The notes beneath the pieces are model-generated. The model saw only the letters and a list, made by a program, of their open reading frames with translations. It ran no database searches and was not told the DNA's origin. Positions 21,061-28,860 of a DNA stretch of 37,268 bases are shown piece after piece (within the stretch, counting starts at the first letter, position 1; each line of letters opens with the position of its first letter). A program made the position numbers and the translations under genes. The DNA is from DAIOEK01 sp036746315 (GTDB taxonomy: Bacteria; Chloroflexota; Anaerolineae; Anaerolineales; Anaerolineaceae). The stretch is from assembly GCA_036746315.1 (NCBI GenBank), contig DAIOEK010000026.1:1-37268 (forward strand), given 5' to 3'.

Positions 21061-22218
21061 TTAAGCCTTTTCCTTCATGCGGGTACGTGCCGCCACCAAC
21101 GCCAGGAAGGTGATCGCCAGCCCGATGGCGATGAACCAGGCGCTGGCAACCGGGCTGACCCGTTCCTGCAGGTAGCCCTGAGCCAGGGGAATCAACATCC
21201 CGCCCACGCTGCCCATGGCAGCCATGACGCTGGCTGCCTTGCCCGGCGATCCGGGAAAAGTGGTGGTCACGAGGGACATTACCGTCGGATATACGGAACC
21301 GGTGAGAAAACCGATCAACAGTACACTAGCGGCCGACGGCACCAAAATCCCCACCGTGAGGGCAAACACGAAACCCATCACCGCCGCCGTTCCGAGGCTG
21401 AAGGTCAGGAGAGCTTTCTGCGAGACCTTGCTTCCAATGACCGCACCGAGAAGGCGTCCAATCGTCAGCGCGCCCCAGAATCCGGAAGAAACCAAAGCCG
21501 CATCCCCCAGGTTCAGCGCAGTTGTCTGGTTCATAAAGGTGGTGACCCATCCGCCCAGACCGTTTTCGAGGCCCACGTACAACAGGATGACGACACTCAA
21601 CAGCCATAAAACCAGCGATTGGTACACATTGGCGGATATACCCGGGGCGGCTTCCACCTTTGGAGGATTCTGCAGATGGGTAACCGCCAGGGAGAGGATG
21701 AGCATGGCTGCCACGACGAGCCAGAGGGTGATAATACCCTGATCGAAGAGGCGCAGCATCAGGCTGACAAAGGCGGGACCGATAAACGCACCCAGTCCGA
21801 AAAAGAAATGCAGCAGGTTCATCATCGAACTGTTCTTTTCGGTAAAGGTGCGTGAGACCATCACATTGGTGCTCAAATCCACGGCGCCATGACCGAGCCC
21901 GGTAAGAAAGGTGATGATGAACAATCCCCAGACCGAGCGGGCGAATATCATCCCCACGGTTCCCGCCGCGATGACCAGCAGCGACACCGCCAGCACCACC
22001 CGCTGCCCGAGTTTATCGGTGAGCGGCCCGGAAATGACCTGGGCGATCAACGCTCCGAGGAATATACAGGTGTACACGCCGCCCATCATCGCCAAACTGG
22101 CTTGCGTATTGGCGGCGAATTCAGGCAAAATAGGTCCAACCCCGGCGGTAAAAATGCCCAGGAAGATAAATATAAAGCAGGCGGTGACGAAGGTTTGTTT
22201 TTGTTTGGCGGGTAACAT
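21061..22218 (-). CDS. MFS transporter, sugar-permease-like
   Basis: A 385-residue membrane protein of about 12 helices. Marks: an opening MLPAKQKQTFVTACFIFIFL, GPILPEFAANTQASLAMMGG, the loop motif SGPLTDKLGQRVVLAVSLL, GLGHGAVDLSTNVMVSRTF and NLLHFFFGLGAFIGPAFV. The last two segments resemble FHS/glucose-fucose permease relatives. Its gene diverges from a DeoR regulator, the usual partner of sugar genes, so sugar or sugar-phosphate related import is the best guess. The start at 22218 is supported by CCGGAGC 4 nt upstream; the open frame extends a further 58 codons but through the divergent promoter region. Confidence 0.85.
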   Translation of the reverse strand: MLPAKQKQTFVTACFIFIFLGIFTAGVGPILPEFAANTQASLAMMGGVYTCIFLGALIAQVISGPLTDKLGQRVVLAVSLLVIAAGTVGMIFARSVWGLFIITFLTGLGHGAVDLSTNVMVSRTFTEKNSSMMNLLHFFFGLGAFIGPAFVSLMLRLFDQGIITLWLVVAAMLILSLAVTHLQNPPKVEAAPGISANVYQSLVLWLLSVVILLYVGLENGLGGWVTTFMNQTTALNLGDAALVSSGFWGALTIGRLLGAVIGSKVSQKALLTFSLGTAAVMGFVFALTVGILVPSAASVLLIGFLTGSVYPTVMSLVTTTFPGSPGKAASVMAAMGSVGGMLIPLAQGYLQERVSPVASAWFIAIGLAITFLALVAARTRMKEKA

Positions 22219-22235
22219 GTTTGCTCCGGATAAAA

Positions 22236-22264
22236 TTGACAAACGCATAAAAACGCAATATAAT
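22236..22264 (+). promoter_or_regulatory. Consensus promoter of deoR-type gene with direct-repeat operator
   Basis: TTGACA (22236-22241), 17-nt spacer, TATAAT (22259-22264): both hexamers perfect. AAACGCA occurs twice in or at the spacer (22241-22247 and 22251-22257), one helical turn apart. Direct repeats of this kind are typical DeoR-family operators, so autoregulation and control of the divergent transporter are likely. Confidence 0.8.
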
Positions 22265-22336
22265 GCAACAACACGAATATAACAGCAGGTCTGCGTCTTG
22301 TCAAGGCGCGGAGGACAACATTCTGACGAGGTTAGC

Positions 22337-23089
22337 ATGCTGAAAGAGGAACGCCAGCAAAACATTCTCAACATCCTGCGGCAAAATGGCAAGGTGGTGG
22401 CAACCGAATTGAGCCACGAACTGGGGGTATCGGAAGATACGATCCGCAGGGACCTGGACGAACTGGCGCAAAAAGGCAGCCTGCAACGGGTTCACGGTGG
22501 AGGGCTGCCACACTCACCCGCCTCGACGGATTACCGTATGCGCATGGAGCAGAATACGGCGGTCAAGAGCGCCATTGCCGCGGCGGCGGTGAAACATCTG
22601 ACGCCGGGACAGGTGATCTTTCTGGATGGCGGCACGACCAACCTGCAAGCCGCCCGTCTGATCCCCGCCGAATTTGTTGGCACACTGGTAACCAACAGCC
22701 CCGCCATTGCTGCGGCGCTGTGCTGTCTGCCGCAGGCAGAGGTGATCTGCGTGGGTGGCAGGTTGGACAAGACCGACCAGGTGGTGACCGGCGCGGTGGC
22801 AGAAGGGTTTGTACGCTCACTTCAATTGGACGTGCTGCTGCTGGGTGTGTGCAGTCTACATCCACAGGCGGGCATCACGGTACCTAATCTGGAGGAAGCC
22901 TCACTGAAACGGGCGCTGATCGAACGGGCAAACCGGGTGATTGCACTGGCTTCGGCAGATAAACTGGGCACGGCTGCCGCCTTCCAGGTGGCTCCGCTCG
23001 ACTCGCTGGATGTGCTCATCACCAACCGCGACGATTCCGTGGATATGCAACCATACCGGGATAACAAAATTGCCATAGAATGGGTATGA
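22337..23089 (+). CDS. DeoR family transcriptional regulator
   Basis: A 250-residue repressor with an N-terminal winged helix (LKEERQQNILNILRQNGKVV, ELSHELGVSEDTIRRDLDEL, GSLQRVHGGGLP) and a C-terminal DeoRC sensor domain of the ribose-isomerase fold (VIFLDGGTTNLQAARLIPAE, LLGVCSLHPQAGITVPNLEE, ANRVIALASADKLGTAAAF) that usually binds a sugar phosphate. Start at 22337 is preferred because of GAGG 5 nt upstream; an in-frame ATG at 22298 is possible. It diverges from the sugar-type MFS gene and is followed after 62 nt by the extradiol dioxygenase gene. Confidence 0.92.
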   Translation: MLKEERQQNILNILRQNGKVVATELSHELGVSEDTIRRDLDELAQKGSLQRVHGGGLPHSPASTDYRMRMEQNTAVKSAIAAAAVKHLTPGQVIFLDGGTTNLQAARLIPAEFVGTLVTNSPAIAAALCCLPQAEVICVGGRLDKTDQVVTGAVAEGFVRSLQLDVLLLGVCSLHPQAGITVPNLEEASLKRALIERANRVIALASADKLGTAAAFQVAPLDSLDVLITNRDDSVDMQPYRDNKIAIEWV

Positions 23090-23151
23090 GCAAGAGAACA
23101 TGTCCGTTTGCCTGATGCAGGCGGAGGAACGCGATCCCACAGGAGGACGAT

Positions 23152-23919
23152 ATGTCGAAAATGCCAGTCTTATTCGTCGGACACGGCAGTCCGATGAATG
23201 CGATTGAGAAGAATGAATTCAGCAGTACATGGGAAAAGCTGGGACGCAGCCTGCCGCGACCAGCCGCCATCCTGTGCGTTTCGGCGCATTGGGAGAGCGA
23301 ATCGACGGCAGTGACGGCGGCCGTGGCACCGCGCATGATCTATGATTTCTATGGTTTTCCTCCTGCGCTGTACCAGGTGCAGTATCCGGCACCCGGATCG
23401 CCCGACCTCGCCGAGCAGATCATTCAACGAGTGCAATCCGCCAGGGTGGAAAAGGATTACGCCTGGGGGCTGGATCACGGCTCGTGGTCGGTGTTGTGCC
23501 GTATGTTCCCGCAGGCGGATATTCCGGTGCTGCAACTCAGCCTGCAATACAGCCGGGAGGGCAAAGTGCATTACCAGCTGGGCAAAGAGCTGGCTGCTTT
23601 ACGGGAGGAGGGCATCCTGATCCTGGGCAGCGGCAACATCGTGCACAACCTGCGCCGGATGGTGTGGGAAGACACCGCCTTCGATTGGGCGATTGAGTTC
23701 GATTCATTCGTTAAGGAAAAGATCAGCACGGGCGAACATGCGCCACTGATCGCGTACCAGCAACAAGGCACATCGGCCGACCTTGCCACCAATTCCGCCG
23801 AGCATTACCTGCCCCTGCTGTACGTACTGGGAGCATCCGAACCGGGCGAACCGGTGAATTATTTTGCCGAGCACATTTGGGGCGGATCGATCTCGATGCG
23901 CTGCGTGCTGATCGGCTAA
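23152..23919 (+). CDS. ygiD: LigB-type extradiol dioxygenase (4,5-DOPA dioxygenase-like)
   Basis: A 255-residue class III extradiol dioxygenase like E. coli YgiD and plant DODA, which open catechol rings. Candidate metal-binding histidines are visible in LFVGHGSPMNA, CVSAHWESES, GLDHGSWSVL and GSGNIVHNLRR, in the family's order, and the ending FAEHIWGGSISMRCVL is typical. The true substrate is unknown, since most bacterial members lack an assigned pathway. Start fixed by AGGAGG 5 nt upstream. An oxygen-using enzyme in an apparently anaerobic-type genome is notable. The stop TAA overlaps the stop of the convergent ridA gene. Confidence 0.88.
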   Translation: MSKMPVLFVGHGSPMNAIEKNEFSSTWEKLGRSLPRPAAILCVSAHWESESTAVTAAVAPRMIYDFYGFPPALYQVQYPAPGSPDLAEQIIQRVQSARVEKDYAWGLDHGSWSVLCRMFPQADIPVLQLSLQYSREGKVHYQLGKELAALREEGILILGSGNIVHNLRRMVWEDTAFDWAIEFDSFVKEKISTGEHAPLIAYQQQGTSADLATNSAEHYLPLLYVLGASEPGEPVNYFAEHIWGGSISMRCVLIG

Positions 23920-24308
23920 TTGGATACCGGTCGCAGCGCCACCATTTCAATCTCCACCCGGGCACCCAGAGGCAGACCGGCAACCGCCACTGTCGTCCGC
24001 GCGGGGTAGGGAGCGGCAAACTGCTCCTGATAGACGGCATTCATCCCCGCAAAATCCGCCATATCGACGAGATACACATTCACCTTCACCACATCTTCCA
24101 GGCTCAATCCACCCGCGAGCAAAACCGCTTTCAGATTTTGAAACGCCTGCCGGGTCTGTTCGCCGATCCCGCCTTCCACCAGTTTGCCGGTGACGGGGTC
24201 TATGGGCGTTTGCCCGGAAAGATAGATGAAGTTGGCACCCTGCACCGCCGGGGAATAAGGTCCGATGGCTTTGGGCGCCTGATCGCTCTGGAAAGTTATC
24301 CTGGACAT
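23916..24308 (-). CDS. RidA/YjgF family reactive-intermediate deaminase
   Basis: A 130-residue trimeric enzyme that hydrolyses reactive enamine/imine intermediates from PLP enzymes. Typical motifs: APKAIGPYSPAVQGANFIYL, SGQTPIDPVTGKL, ALLAGGLSLEDVVKVNVYL-like centre (LLAGGLSLEDVVKVNVYLVD), and PARTTVAVAGLPLGARVEIE with the key Arg of the active site. Start follows AGGAG by 6-7 nt. It ends in a 4-nt CTAA overlap with the dioxygenase stop on the other strand. Confidence 0.92.
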   Translation of the reverse strand: MSRITFQSDQAPKAIGPYSPAVQGANFIYLSGQTPIDPVTGKLVEGGIGEQTRQAFQNLKAVLLAGGLSLEDVVKVNVYLVDMADFAGMNAVYQEQFAAPYPARTTVAVAGLPLGARVEIEMVALRPVSN

Positions 24309-24391
24309 GCTGCTCTCCTGTTCATTTTATTTGTTCCGGTTGTGCAATGTTTTGCCGGAATCATGGTTGGATTCCGGTGGATTCCGCCTAT

Positions 24392-24422
24392 GATAAATAA
24401 GACTAATATAGTCTTATTTATC
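24392..24422. promoter_or_regulatory. 31-nt palindrome between ridA and the mscS-like gene
   Basis: Perfect 14-bp arms GATAAATAAGACTA (24392-24405) and TAGTCTTATTTATC (24409-24422) around ATA, 20 nt before the channel start. AT-rich and without a T tract, it resembles a repressor operator more than a terminator, or a leader hairpin. A shorter repeat, CCGGAATC/GATTCCGG, is at 24355-24377. Confidence 0.5.
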
Positions 24423-24442
24423 TCGAGTTGGAGAATCTGCCC

Positions 24443-26035
24443 ATGTTCCAGCTATTGTGGTTCGACATCCCCTTGCCAGATACACTGGCTTTTCTGATCA
24501 ATCCGCTCGCAGAGTTTACGGTTAACCTGGCTGCCTGGATCATCATCGCCGTGGCGGTGAATCTCATTTTAATGCGATTCGTCCGTTTCATCACCCGCTT
24601 GCTCCCCGGAGACCTGGAGGATATCGTTTTCGGCATCCTGCGCGGTCCGATCATCCTGCTGATCCTGCTGCTGGGATTAGTCCGCTCCCTGGCTTTTCTG
24701 CCACTGACCGCGGATGCGGACCGGATCATCAAATTAATCACCTACACCCTGGTGACCCTGGTGGTGACACACATCCTGGGCAGGTCCATCCGCGATATTT
24801 TTGTGTATTATGGCGAAAAATGGGCGCGTCAGACTGCCAGCCGGGTGGACGATGTGCTCATCCCGGTGATCAATTTGTTCGGTCCCATGGTTCTGGTACT
24901 GGCAGCATCGCTGATCATCCTGCCCATGTGGGGGTTGAACGTAACCTCTGTACTGGTGGGCGCAGGCGTGATCGGACTGGTGCTGGGTTTGGCGCTGCAG
25001 GACACGCTGAGCAATGTATTTAGCGGATTGAGCCTGCTGATCGAGGCGCCTTTTCGCACCGGCGACCTGATCACACTGGAGGACGGGCGCATCGGCGAGG
25101 TGCAGCGAATTGGCATCCGCTCGACCCAGTTGTATTCGATCACCGAACATGCCACCATCTACGTGCCGAACAAGACCTTCGTCAATACCACGCTGACCAA
25201 TATTACCAAGCCGACGGTGGACCAGAAATTTGTGGTGGATGTTCAGATCGACGGGGCGCGCGATTGGATGCAGGTGGAGGAGGGACTGCGCCGGATCGCC
25301 GCCGCCCACCCCGCCACCCTGGTGGTGGATGTCAATTCGAAAATTCCCCTGCTGCAGGAGCAGATCAGCAAGACGCGCGATCGGGCACAGCGTCTGGAAC
25401 CCGGAGAACCGGCGGCACAACGTTTGCTGCTGGAAGCCGAGCGTAACGAGAAGGGTGTGGTGCGCCTGCAAAAAGAAGCACTGATGAATGCGGCGCTGGC
25501 AACCCTGCAGGAAGGCTGCCGCAACCTGATCCGTGGAATCCGCGCACGGGAAGACCGGGGGCTGACGGAGACGGAGAAGCAGGAAATCTTCTGCCAGTAT
25601 ATCGCCCCGGTCGACGAGCAGATCCAGCACACTCTCGAAGCATCGCAAACCTGGGCGGAGGAGGGGGATCCATGGCTGGACGACCGGGACACCTGGAAAC
25701 TGCGCAAAACCTGGGAAGAAAAGAATCTGGAGCTTCGCAACATGTGGGAGAGGGTAAAGAAAGCCATCCATCACCCCAACGATCGCTCGGAAATGCGGCT
25801 GGATGATATTGTGCGCGACATGCTGGTGTGGATCCAGGAGGAGTTCAAAATCCTCCCGGCATTCTGGAAGAACCCGGCGGTGGTCTTCAAGGATTTTTCA
25901 GATACCAATGCCCGCCTGCAACTTTCTTACTATGTGGATAACATCCGTTTGGAACACGATGAACGCGCAGAGCGTGTGCGCACCGAAATCGGCCGGCAAA
26001 TCCGGGAGTATCTGCAAGACATCCAAGCCTGGTAG
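24443..26035 (+). CDS. MscS family mechanosensitive channel with a long cytoplasmic insertion
   Basis: A 530-residue channel that should open on membrane tension to release osmolytes. About four or five hydrophobic segments precede the pore helix, GLNVTSVLVGAGVIGLVLGL, continuing into ALQDTLSNVFSGLSLLIEAP. The beta domain follows: FRTGDLITLEDGRIGEVQRI, GIRSTQLYSITEHATIYVPN. The cytoplasmic alpha/beta domain begins NITKPTVDQKFVVDVQIDGA at about residue 253, but is interrupted from roughly residue 296 to 475 by a charged, helical, probably coiled-coil stretch before its second half resumes as NPAVVFKDFSDTNARLQLSY. Start at ATG 24443, 9 nt after GGAG; an in-frame TTG at 24428 is less likely. Confidence 0.85.
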   Translation: MFQLLWFDIPLPDTLAFLINPLAEFTVNLAAWIIIAVAVNLILMRFVRFITRLLPGDLEDIVFGILRGPIILLILLLGLVRSLAFLPLTADADRIIKLITYTLVTLVVTHILGRSIRDIFVYYGEKWARQTASRVDDVLIPVINLFGPMVLVLAASLIILPMWGLNVTSVLVGAGVIGLVLGLALQDTLSNVFSGLSLLIEAPFRTGDLITLEDGRIGEVQRIGIRSTQLYSITEHATIYVPNKTFVNTTLTNITKPTVDQKFVVDVQIDGARDWMQVEEGLRRIAAAHPATLVVDVNSKIPLLQEQISKTRDRAQRLEPGEPAAQRLLLEAERNEKGVVRLQKEALMNAALATLQEGCRNLIRGIRAREDRGLTETEKQEIFCQYIAPVDEQIQHTLEASQTWAEEGDPWLDDRDTWKLRKTWEEKNLELRNMWERVKKAIHHPNDRSEMRLDDIVRDMLVWIQEEFKILPAFWKNPAVVFKDFSDTNARLQLSYYVDNIRLEHDERAERVRTEIGRQIREYLQDIQAW

Positions 26036-26111
26036 TTAAACTTGCACCTCAACGATCCGCGTGATTTATTGCGGAAGGGAACAGGTTTAGCGTGCGCGGG
26101 CACTCTCCGGC

Positions 26112-26117
26112 TATAAT
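26112..26117 (+). promoter_or_regulatory. Leaderless -10 box of the thioesterase gene
   Basis: TATAAT followed by ACTTTT (6 nt) and the ATG at 26124. No ribosome binding site and no good -35. Confidence 0.65.
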
Positions 26118-26123
26118 ACTTTT

Positions 26124-26561
26124 ATGACACCATTTAAATTTTATACACCCGTGTTGATCCGCTACATGGATCTGGACCCACAGTGGCACGTTAACAACAG
26201 CCGCTTTCTTTCGTTCCTCGAGACGGCGCGCATGCAATACCTGATCGAGTTGAAGCTGTGGGATGGCGTCGACTTCTTCAAACTGGGGTTGATCGTTGCC
26301 CGCGTGGAACTGGACTACCTGGCGCCCATCAAACTGGAGCAATCCATCCGGGTGGGAGCGCGTGTCTCGCGCATGGGCAGCAAGAGCATGGATTTCGATT
26401 ACCAGATCGAAGATGCCCAAACCGGGCAGGTGATGGCGACCGGGCTTACCCCCATGGTTTGTTACGATTATCACAAGTCCGTTTCGATCCCCGTGCCGGA
26501 TGAATGGCGGAAAATCATTTCCGCTTATGAGGGCATTCCCGCGTTCGAACCGAAAAAATAG
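26124..26561 (+). CDS. Acyl-CoA thioesterase (4HBT, hotdog fold)
   Basis: A 145-residue hotdog-fold thioesterase of the 4-hydroxybenzoyl-CoA thioesterase/FadM branch. It shows the active-site loop RYMDLDPQWHVNNSRFLSFL, where family members have D-x-x-x-H-V-N-N, with FLETARMQYLIEL on the long helix and VARVELDYLAPIKLEQSIRV in the sheet. Length is typical. It is read from a leaderless promoter and heads a run with the M42 peptidase gene 9 nt downstream, then flavodoxin and NUDIX genes. The natural acyl group is unknown. Confidence 0.88.
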   Translation: MTPFKFYTPVLIRYMDLDPQWHVNNSRFLSFLETARMQYLIELKLWDGVDFFKLGLIVARVELDYLAPIKLEQSIRVGARVSRMGSKSMDFDYQIEDAQTGQVMATGLTPMVCYDYHKSVSIPVPDEWRKIISAYEGIPAFEPKK

Positions 26562-26570
26562 AGGTGTGAG

Positions 26571-27617
26571 ATGAGCCTGCCCGAGATCAATAGCGATGAG
26601 TTGCAGCAATTTCTGCTGGGGTTGTTGAATACGCCCAGCCCGACGGGTTTTTCAGAGCGGGCGGTGGAATATACCCGCGCCGCGCTGGAGGGACTGCCCG
26701 GCATTACCATGCAGGTGAACGTCAAGGGTGCGCTGCTGGTCACCTGGCAGGGCAAACACAGCTCCGCACCGCGGGCGCTCTCGGCGCACGTGGATACGCT
26801 GGGCGCGATGGTCAAGGAGATCCTGCCATCGGGCAGGCTGCGGCTGATACGCATCGGCGGGCTGACCTGGAACAGCGTGGAAGGCGAGAACTGCACCATC
26901 TTCACCGAAGACGGCAGGCAGGTTCGCGGTACGCTGCTAATTAACAAGGCATCGGTGCACGTGTACGGCGAACAGGTGACCGAGACGAAGCGCACCGCCG
27001 AGAACATGGAAGTGCGCCTGGACGAGCGGGTGAAGAGCAGCGAAGAAACCATAGCGCTGGGCATTCGGGTGGGGGACTTCGTGGCATTCGATCCGCGCGC
27101 GGAATGGATCAACGGGTTTATCCGTTCGCGCCACCTGGACGACAAGGCGGGGGTCGCCTGCCTGGTCAGCGCCATCCGCTCGATGGCGGCTGCCGGATTG
27201 CAGCCGGAACAGACCACCCATTTTCTGATCAGCAATTTTGAGGAGGTCGGGCATGGCGCCGCCAGCGGCATTCCGACTGAGGTGGTGGAGATGATCTCGG
27301 TGGATATGGCTGCCGTGGGGGAAGGGCAGGCTTCGGATGAATTCCACACCACCATCTGCACGCTTGACAGCACCGGTCCGTACCACAAGGGGCTTTCCAG
27401 CCGTTTGCGCAGGATTGCCGAAGAAGAGAAGATCGCTGTTATGACAGACATCTACCCGCATTACGGCTCGGACGGGTCGGCGTTCTGGGCAGCGGGCGGT
27501 ACGGCGGCGGTGGCGCTCATTGGTCCGGGCGTAGATGCCTCGCATAATTACGAGCGCAGTCACCTGGATGCACTGCTGGCGACCACGCGGCTGGTGATGG
27601 GTTATCTGCTTCGATAG
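26571..27617 (+). CDS. M42 family metallo-aminopeptidase
   Basis: A 348-residue cytosolic di-metal aminopeptidase (also annotated as cellulase M). The metal ligands and base are in order: LSAHVDTLGAMV, RHLDDKAGVACLV, SNFEEVGHGAASGIP (catalytic Glu plus ligand), VDMAAVGEG, and the last histidine in VDASHNYERSHLDALL. These form dodecameric shells in characterised homologues and trim peptides. Start fixed by GAGGTG just upstream. Confidence 0.92.
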   Translation: MSLPEINSDELQQFLLGLLNTPSPTGFSERAVEYTRAALEGLPGITMQVNVKGALLVTWQGKHSSAPRALSAHVDTLGAMVKEILPSGRLRLIRIGGLTWNSVEGENCTIFTEDGRQVRGTLLINKASVHVYGEQVTETKRTAENMEVRLDERVKSSEETIALGIRVGDFVAFDPRAEWINGFIRSRHLDDKAGVACLVSAIRSMAAAGLQPEQTTHFLISNFEEVGHGAASGIPTEVVEMISVDMAAVGEGQASDEFHTTICTLDSTGPYHKGLSSRLRRIAEEEKIAVMTDIYPHYGSDGSAFWAAGGTAAVALIGPGVDASHNYERSHLDALLATTRLVMGYLLR

Positions 27618-27648
27618 CTTGATCGGAGCTATTCACAGGGAGGGACAT

Positions 27649-28125
27649 ATGAAATCACTGGTAATTTTTGAATCATTTTTCGGCAACACCGAAAAGGTTG
27701 CCATGGCAATCGGCACGGTGCTGGGCGAACCAGGATATGTGAAAGTGGTGCGGGTAGCCGATCTGCAGGCGAATGACTGGCAGGACGCGGATCGGGTGGT
27801 GATCGGTTCCCCCACCCGCGGCTTTCAGGCAACCCCGGCGGTGATGAACGCCATCAAAGAACTGCCGGCGGGCACCCTGCGCGGAAAGACAGGTGCGGCT
27901 TTCGATACCCGCCTTTCGGTAGAAGCCATGAAGCGGGTTCCCGGGTTTGTGCGGTTCATGATCGGCATCTTCGGTTACGGCGCCGAGAAGATCGGCAAGG
28001 CGATGGGCAGCAAAGGCGCCGAACTGGCCCTGCCGCCGGAAGGATTTTATGTGGAAGATAGCGAAGGTCCACTATCCGAAGGCGAACTGGAACGGGCAGC
28101 AGCCTGGGCGACAAAGCTGATCTGA
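27649..28125 (+). CDS. Flavodoxin family protein
   Basis: A 158-residue FMN-binding electron carrier or flavoprotein domain. The phosphate loop FESFFGNTEKVAMAIG, VVIGSPTRGFQATPAVM and GAAFDTRL mark the flavodoxin fold. The region KRVPGFVRFMIGIFGYGAEK lies where the second flavin loop belongs. Start at 27649 fixed by GGGAGG; the open frame begins 30 nt earlier. Partner reductase not in the window. Confidence 0.88.
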   Translation: MKSLVIFESFFGNTEKVAMAIGTVLGEPGYVKVVRVADLQANDWQDADRVVIGSPTRGFQATPAVMNAIKELPAGTLRGKTGAAFDTRLSVEAMKRVPGFVRFMIGIFGYGAEKIGKAMGSKGAELALPPEGFYVEDSEGPLSEGELERAAAWATKLI

Positions 28126-28150
28126 TTTTTTACGAACCCATTTCAACGGC

Positions 28151-28687
28151 ATGCGACTGATCCGCGAGATTCATTACAAACCCAACCTGCCCCTGCACGG
28201 CAAGGTCTTTCATCGTGAAGCGGCACGGGGGATCATCCGGCAGGACGGAAAATTTCTATTGATCCACTCTCCGGTGGATGGCGATTACAAGTTCCCCGGA
28301 GGCGGACTGCAACCCGGTGAACAACCACGCACCGCATTGCTGCGCGAATTGCGCGAAGAGTGCGGTGTGGAATTGACTGAGATCAGCGCCGATTACGGCA
28401 TGATCATCGAATATGACCTGGCGCAGGAAGACGACTGCGACCTTTTCCGCATGGAATCCTATTATTACCTGTGTAAAATCGATCCCAACAAACCTTTTTT
28501 ACCGCAGAAGCTGGATGCTTACGAGCTGGCGCTGGGCATCCATCCGGTGTGGATGAGGCTGGAAGAGGCACTGGCGGCAAACCGGGCGGTGGCGGCTTCA
28601 AAATCCAGGGTCCCGCCACGCTGGGTACAGCGTGAGATCGTGGCGATGGGGGATATGCTACAGAATCTGAAGAGTCTGCCAGACTGA
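28151..28687 (+). CDS. NUDIX hydrolase
   Basis: A 178-residue pyrophosphohydrolase. The NUDIX box is complete: GGGLQPGEQPRTALLRELRE then ECGV, preceded by REAARGIIRQDGKFLLIHSP. The C-terminus has no further domain. No ribosome binding site is seen before the ATG at 28151, which follows the flavodoxin stop by 25 nt; initiation probably depends on upstream translation. Substrate not assignable. Confidence 0.88.
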   Translation: MRLIREIHYKPNLPLHGKVFHREAARGIIRQDGKFLLIHSPVDGDYKFPGGGLQPGEQPRTALLRELREECGVELTEISADYGMIIEYDLAQEDDCDLFRMESYYYLCKIDPNKPFLPQKLDAYELALGIHPVWMRLEEALAANRAVAASKSRVPPRWVQREIVAMGDMLQNLKSLPD

Positions 28688-28719
28688 TCTGCCGTTTTGT
28701 TATACACGCTTTTCAATTC

Positions 28720-28749
28720 CCGACAATGCCCCCCGATTTAGGGTAGAAT
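28720..28749 (+). promoter_or_regulatory. clpC promoter candidate
   Basis: CCGACA (28720-28725), 18-nt spacer, TAGAAT (28744-28749). No CIRCE or CtsR-like repeat is visible. The leader, about 105 nt, holds two hairpins. Confidence 0.45.
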
Positions 28750-28766
28750 GGTGGTGAGTTAAGCAT

Positions 28767-28846
28767 CAGCAGGGGGGCTGGAAAATGCTCTCCTGCTGCA
28801 TCGACATGATTGGCGACTTGTTCGCCCGACCGCACGCGCGGTCGGG
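28767..28846 (+). promoter_or_regulatory. Two hairpins in the clpC leader
   Basis: CAGCAGG (28767-28773) pairs with CCTGCTG (28792-28798). Then CCCGACCGC (28825-28833), loop ACGC, GCGGTCGGG (28838-28846), which sits just 4 nt before the GGAGG site. The second is very stable and close enough to affect ribosome access. Confidence 0.5.
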
Positions 28847-28860
28847 TATTGGAGGTAAAA

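Noticed and set aside
24361..24386. Tandem TGGATTCCG repeat as a start of a repeat array
   Set aside because: Only two copies; too short to be an array or CRISPR, at most part of an inverted repeat.
24734..25774. 346-codon minus-strand frame opposite the MscS gene
   Set aside because: Composition is His/Gln-rich antisense noise; no domain, start site or promoter.
28750..28765. Possible CIRCE-type heat-shock operator near GTGGTGAGTTAAGC
   Set aside because: Only a partial GAGTTAA half is present and there is no matching inverted half at the required distance.
28785..28860. ATG-initiated frame MLSCCIDMIGDLFARPHARS in the clpC leader as a leader peptide
   Set aside because: It runs on into clpC out of frame with no ribosome binding site and no attenuator-like run of one codon; the hairpins explain the region better.
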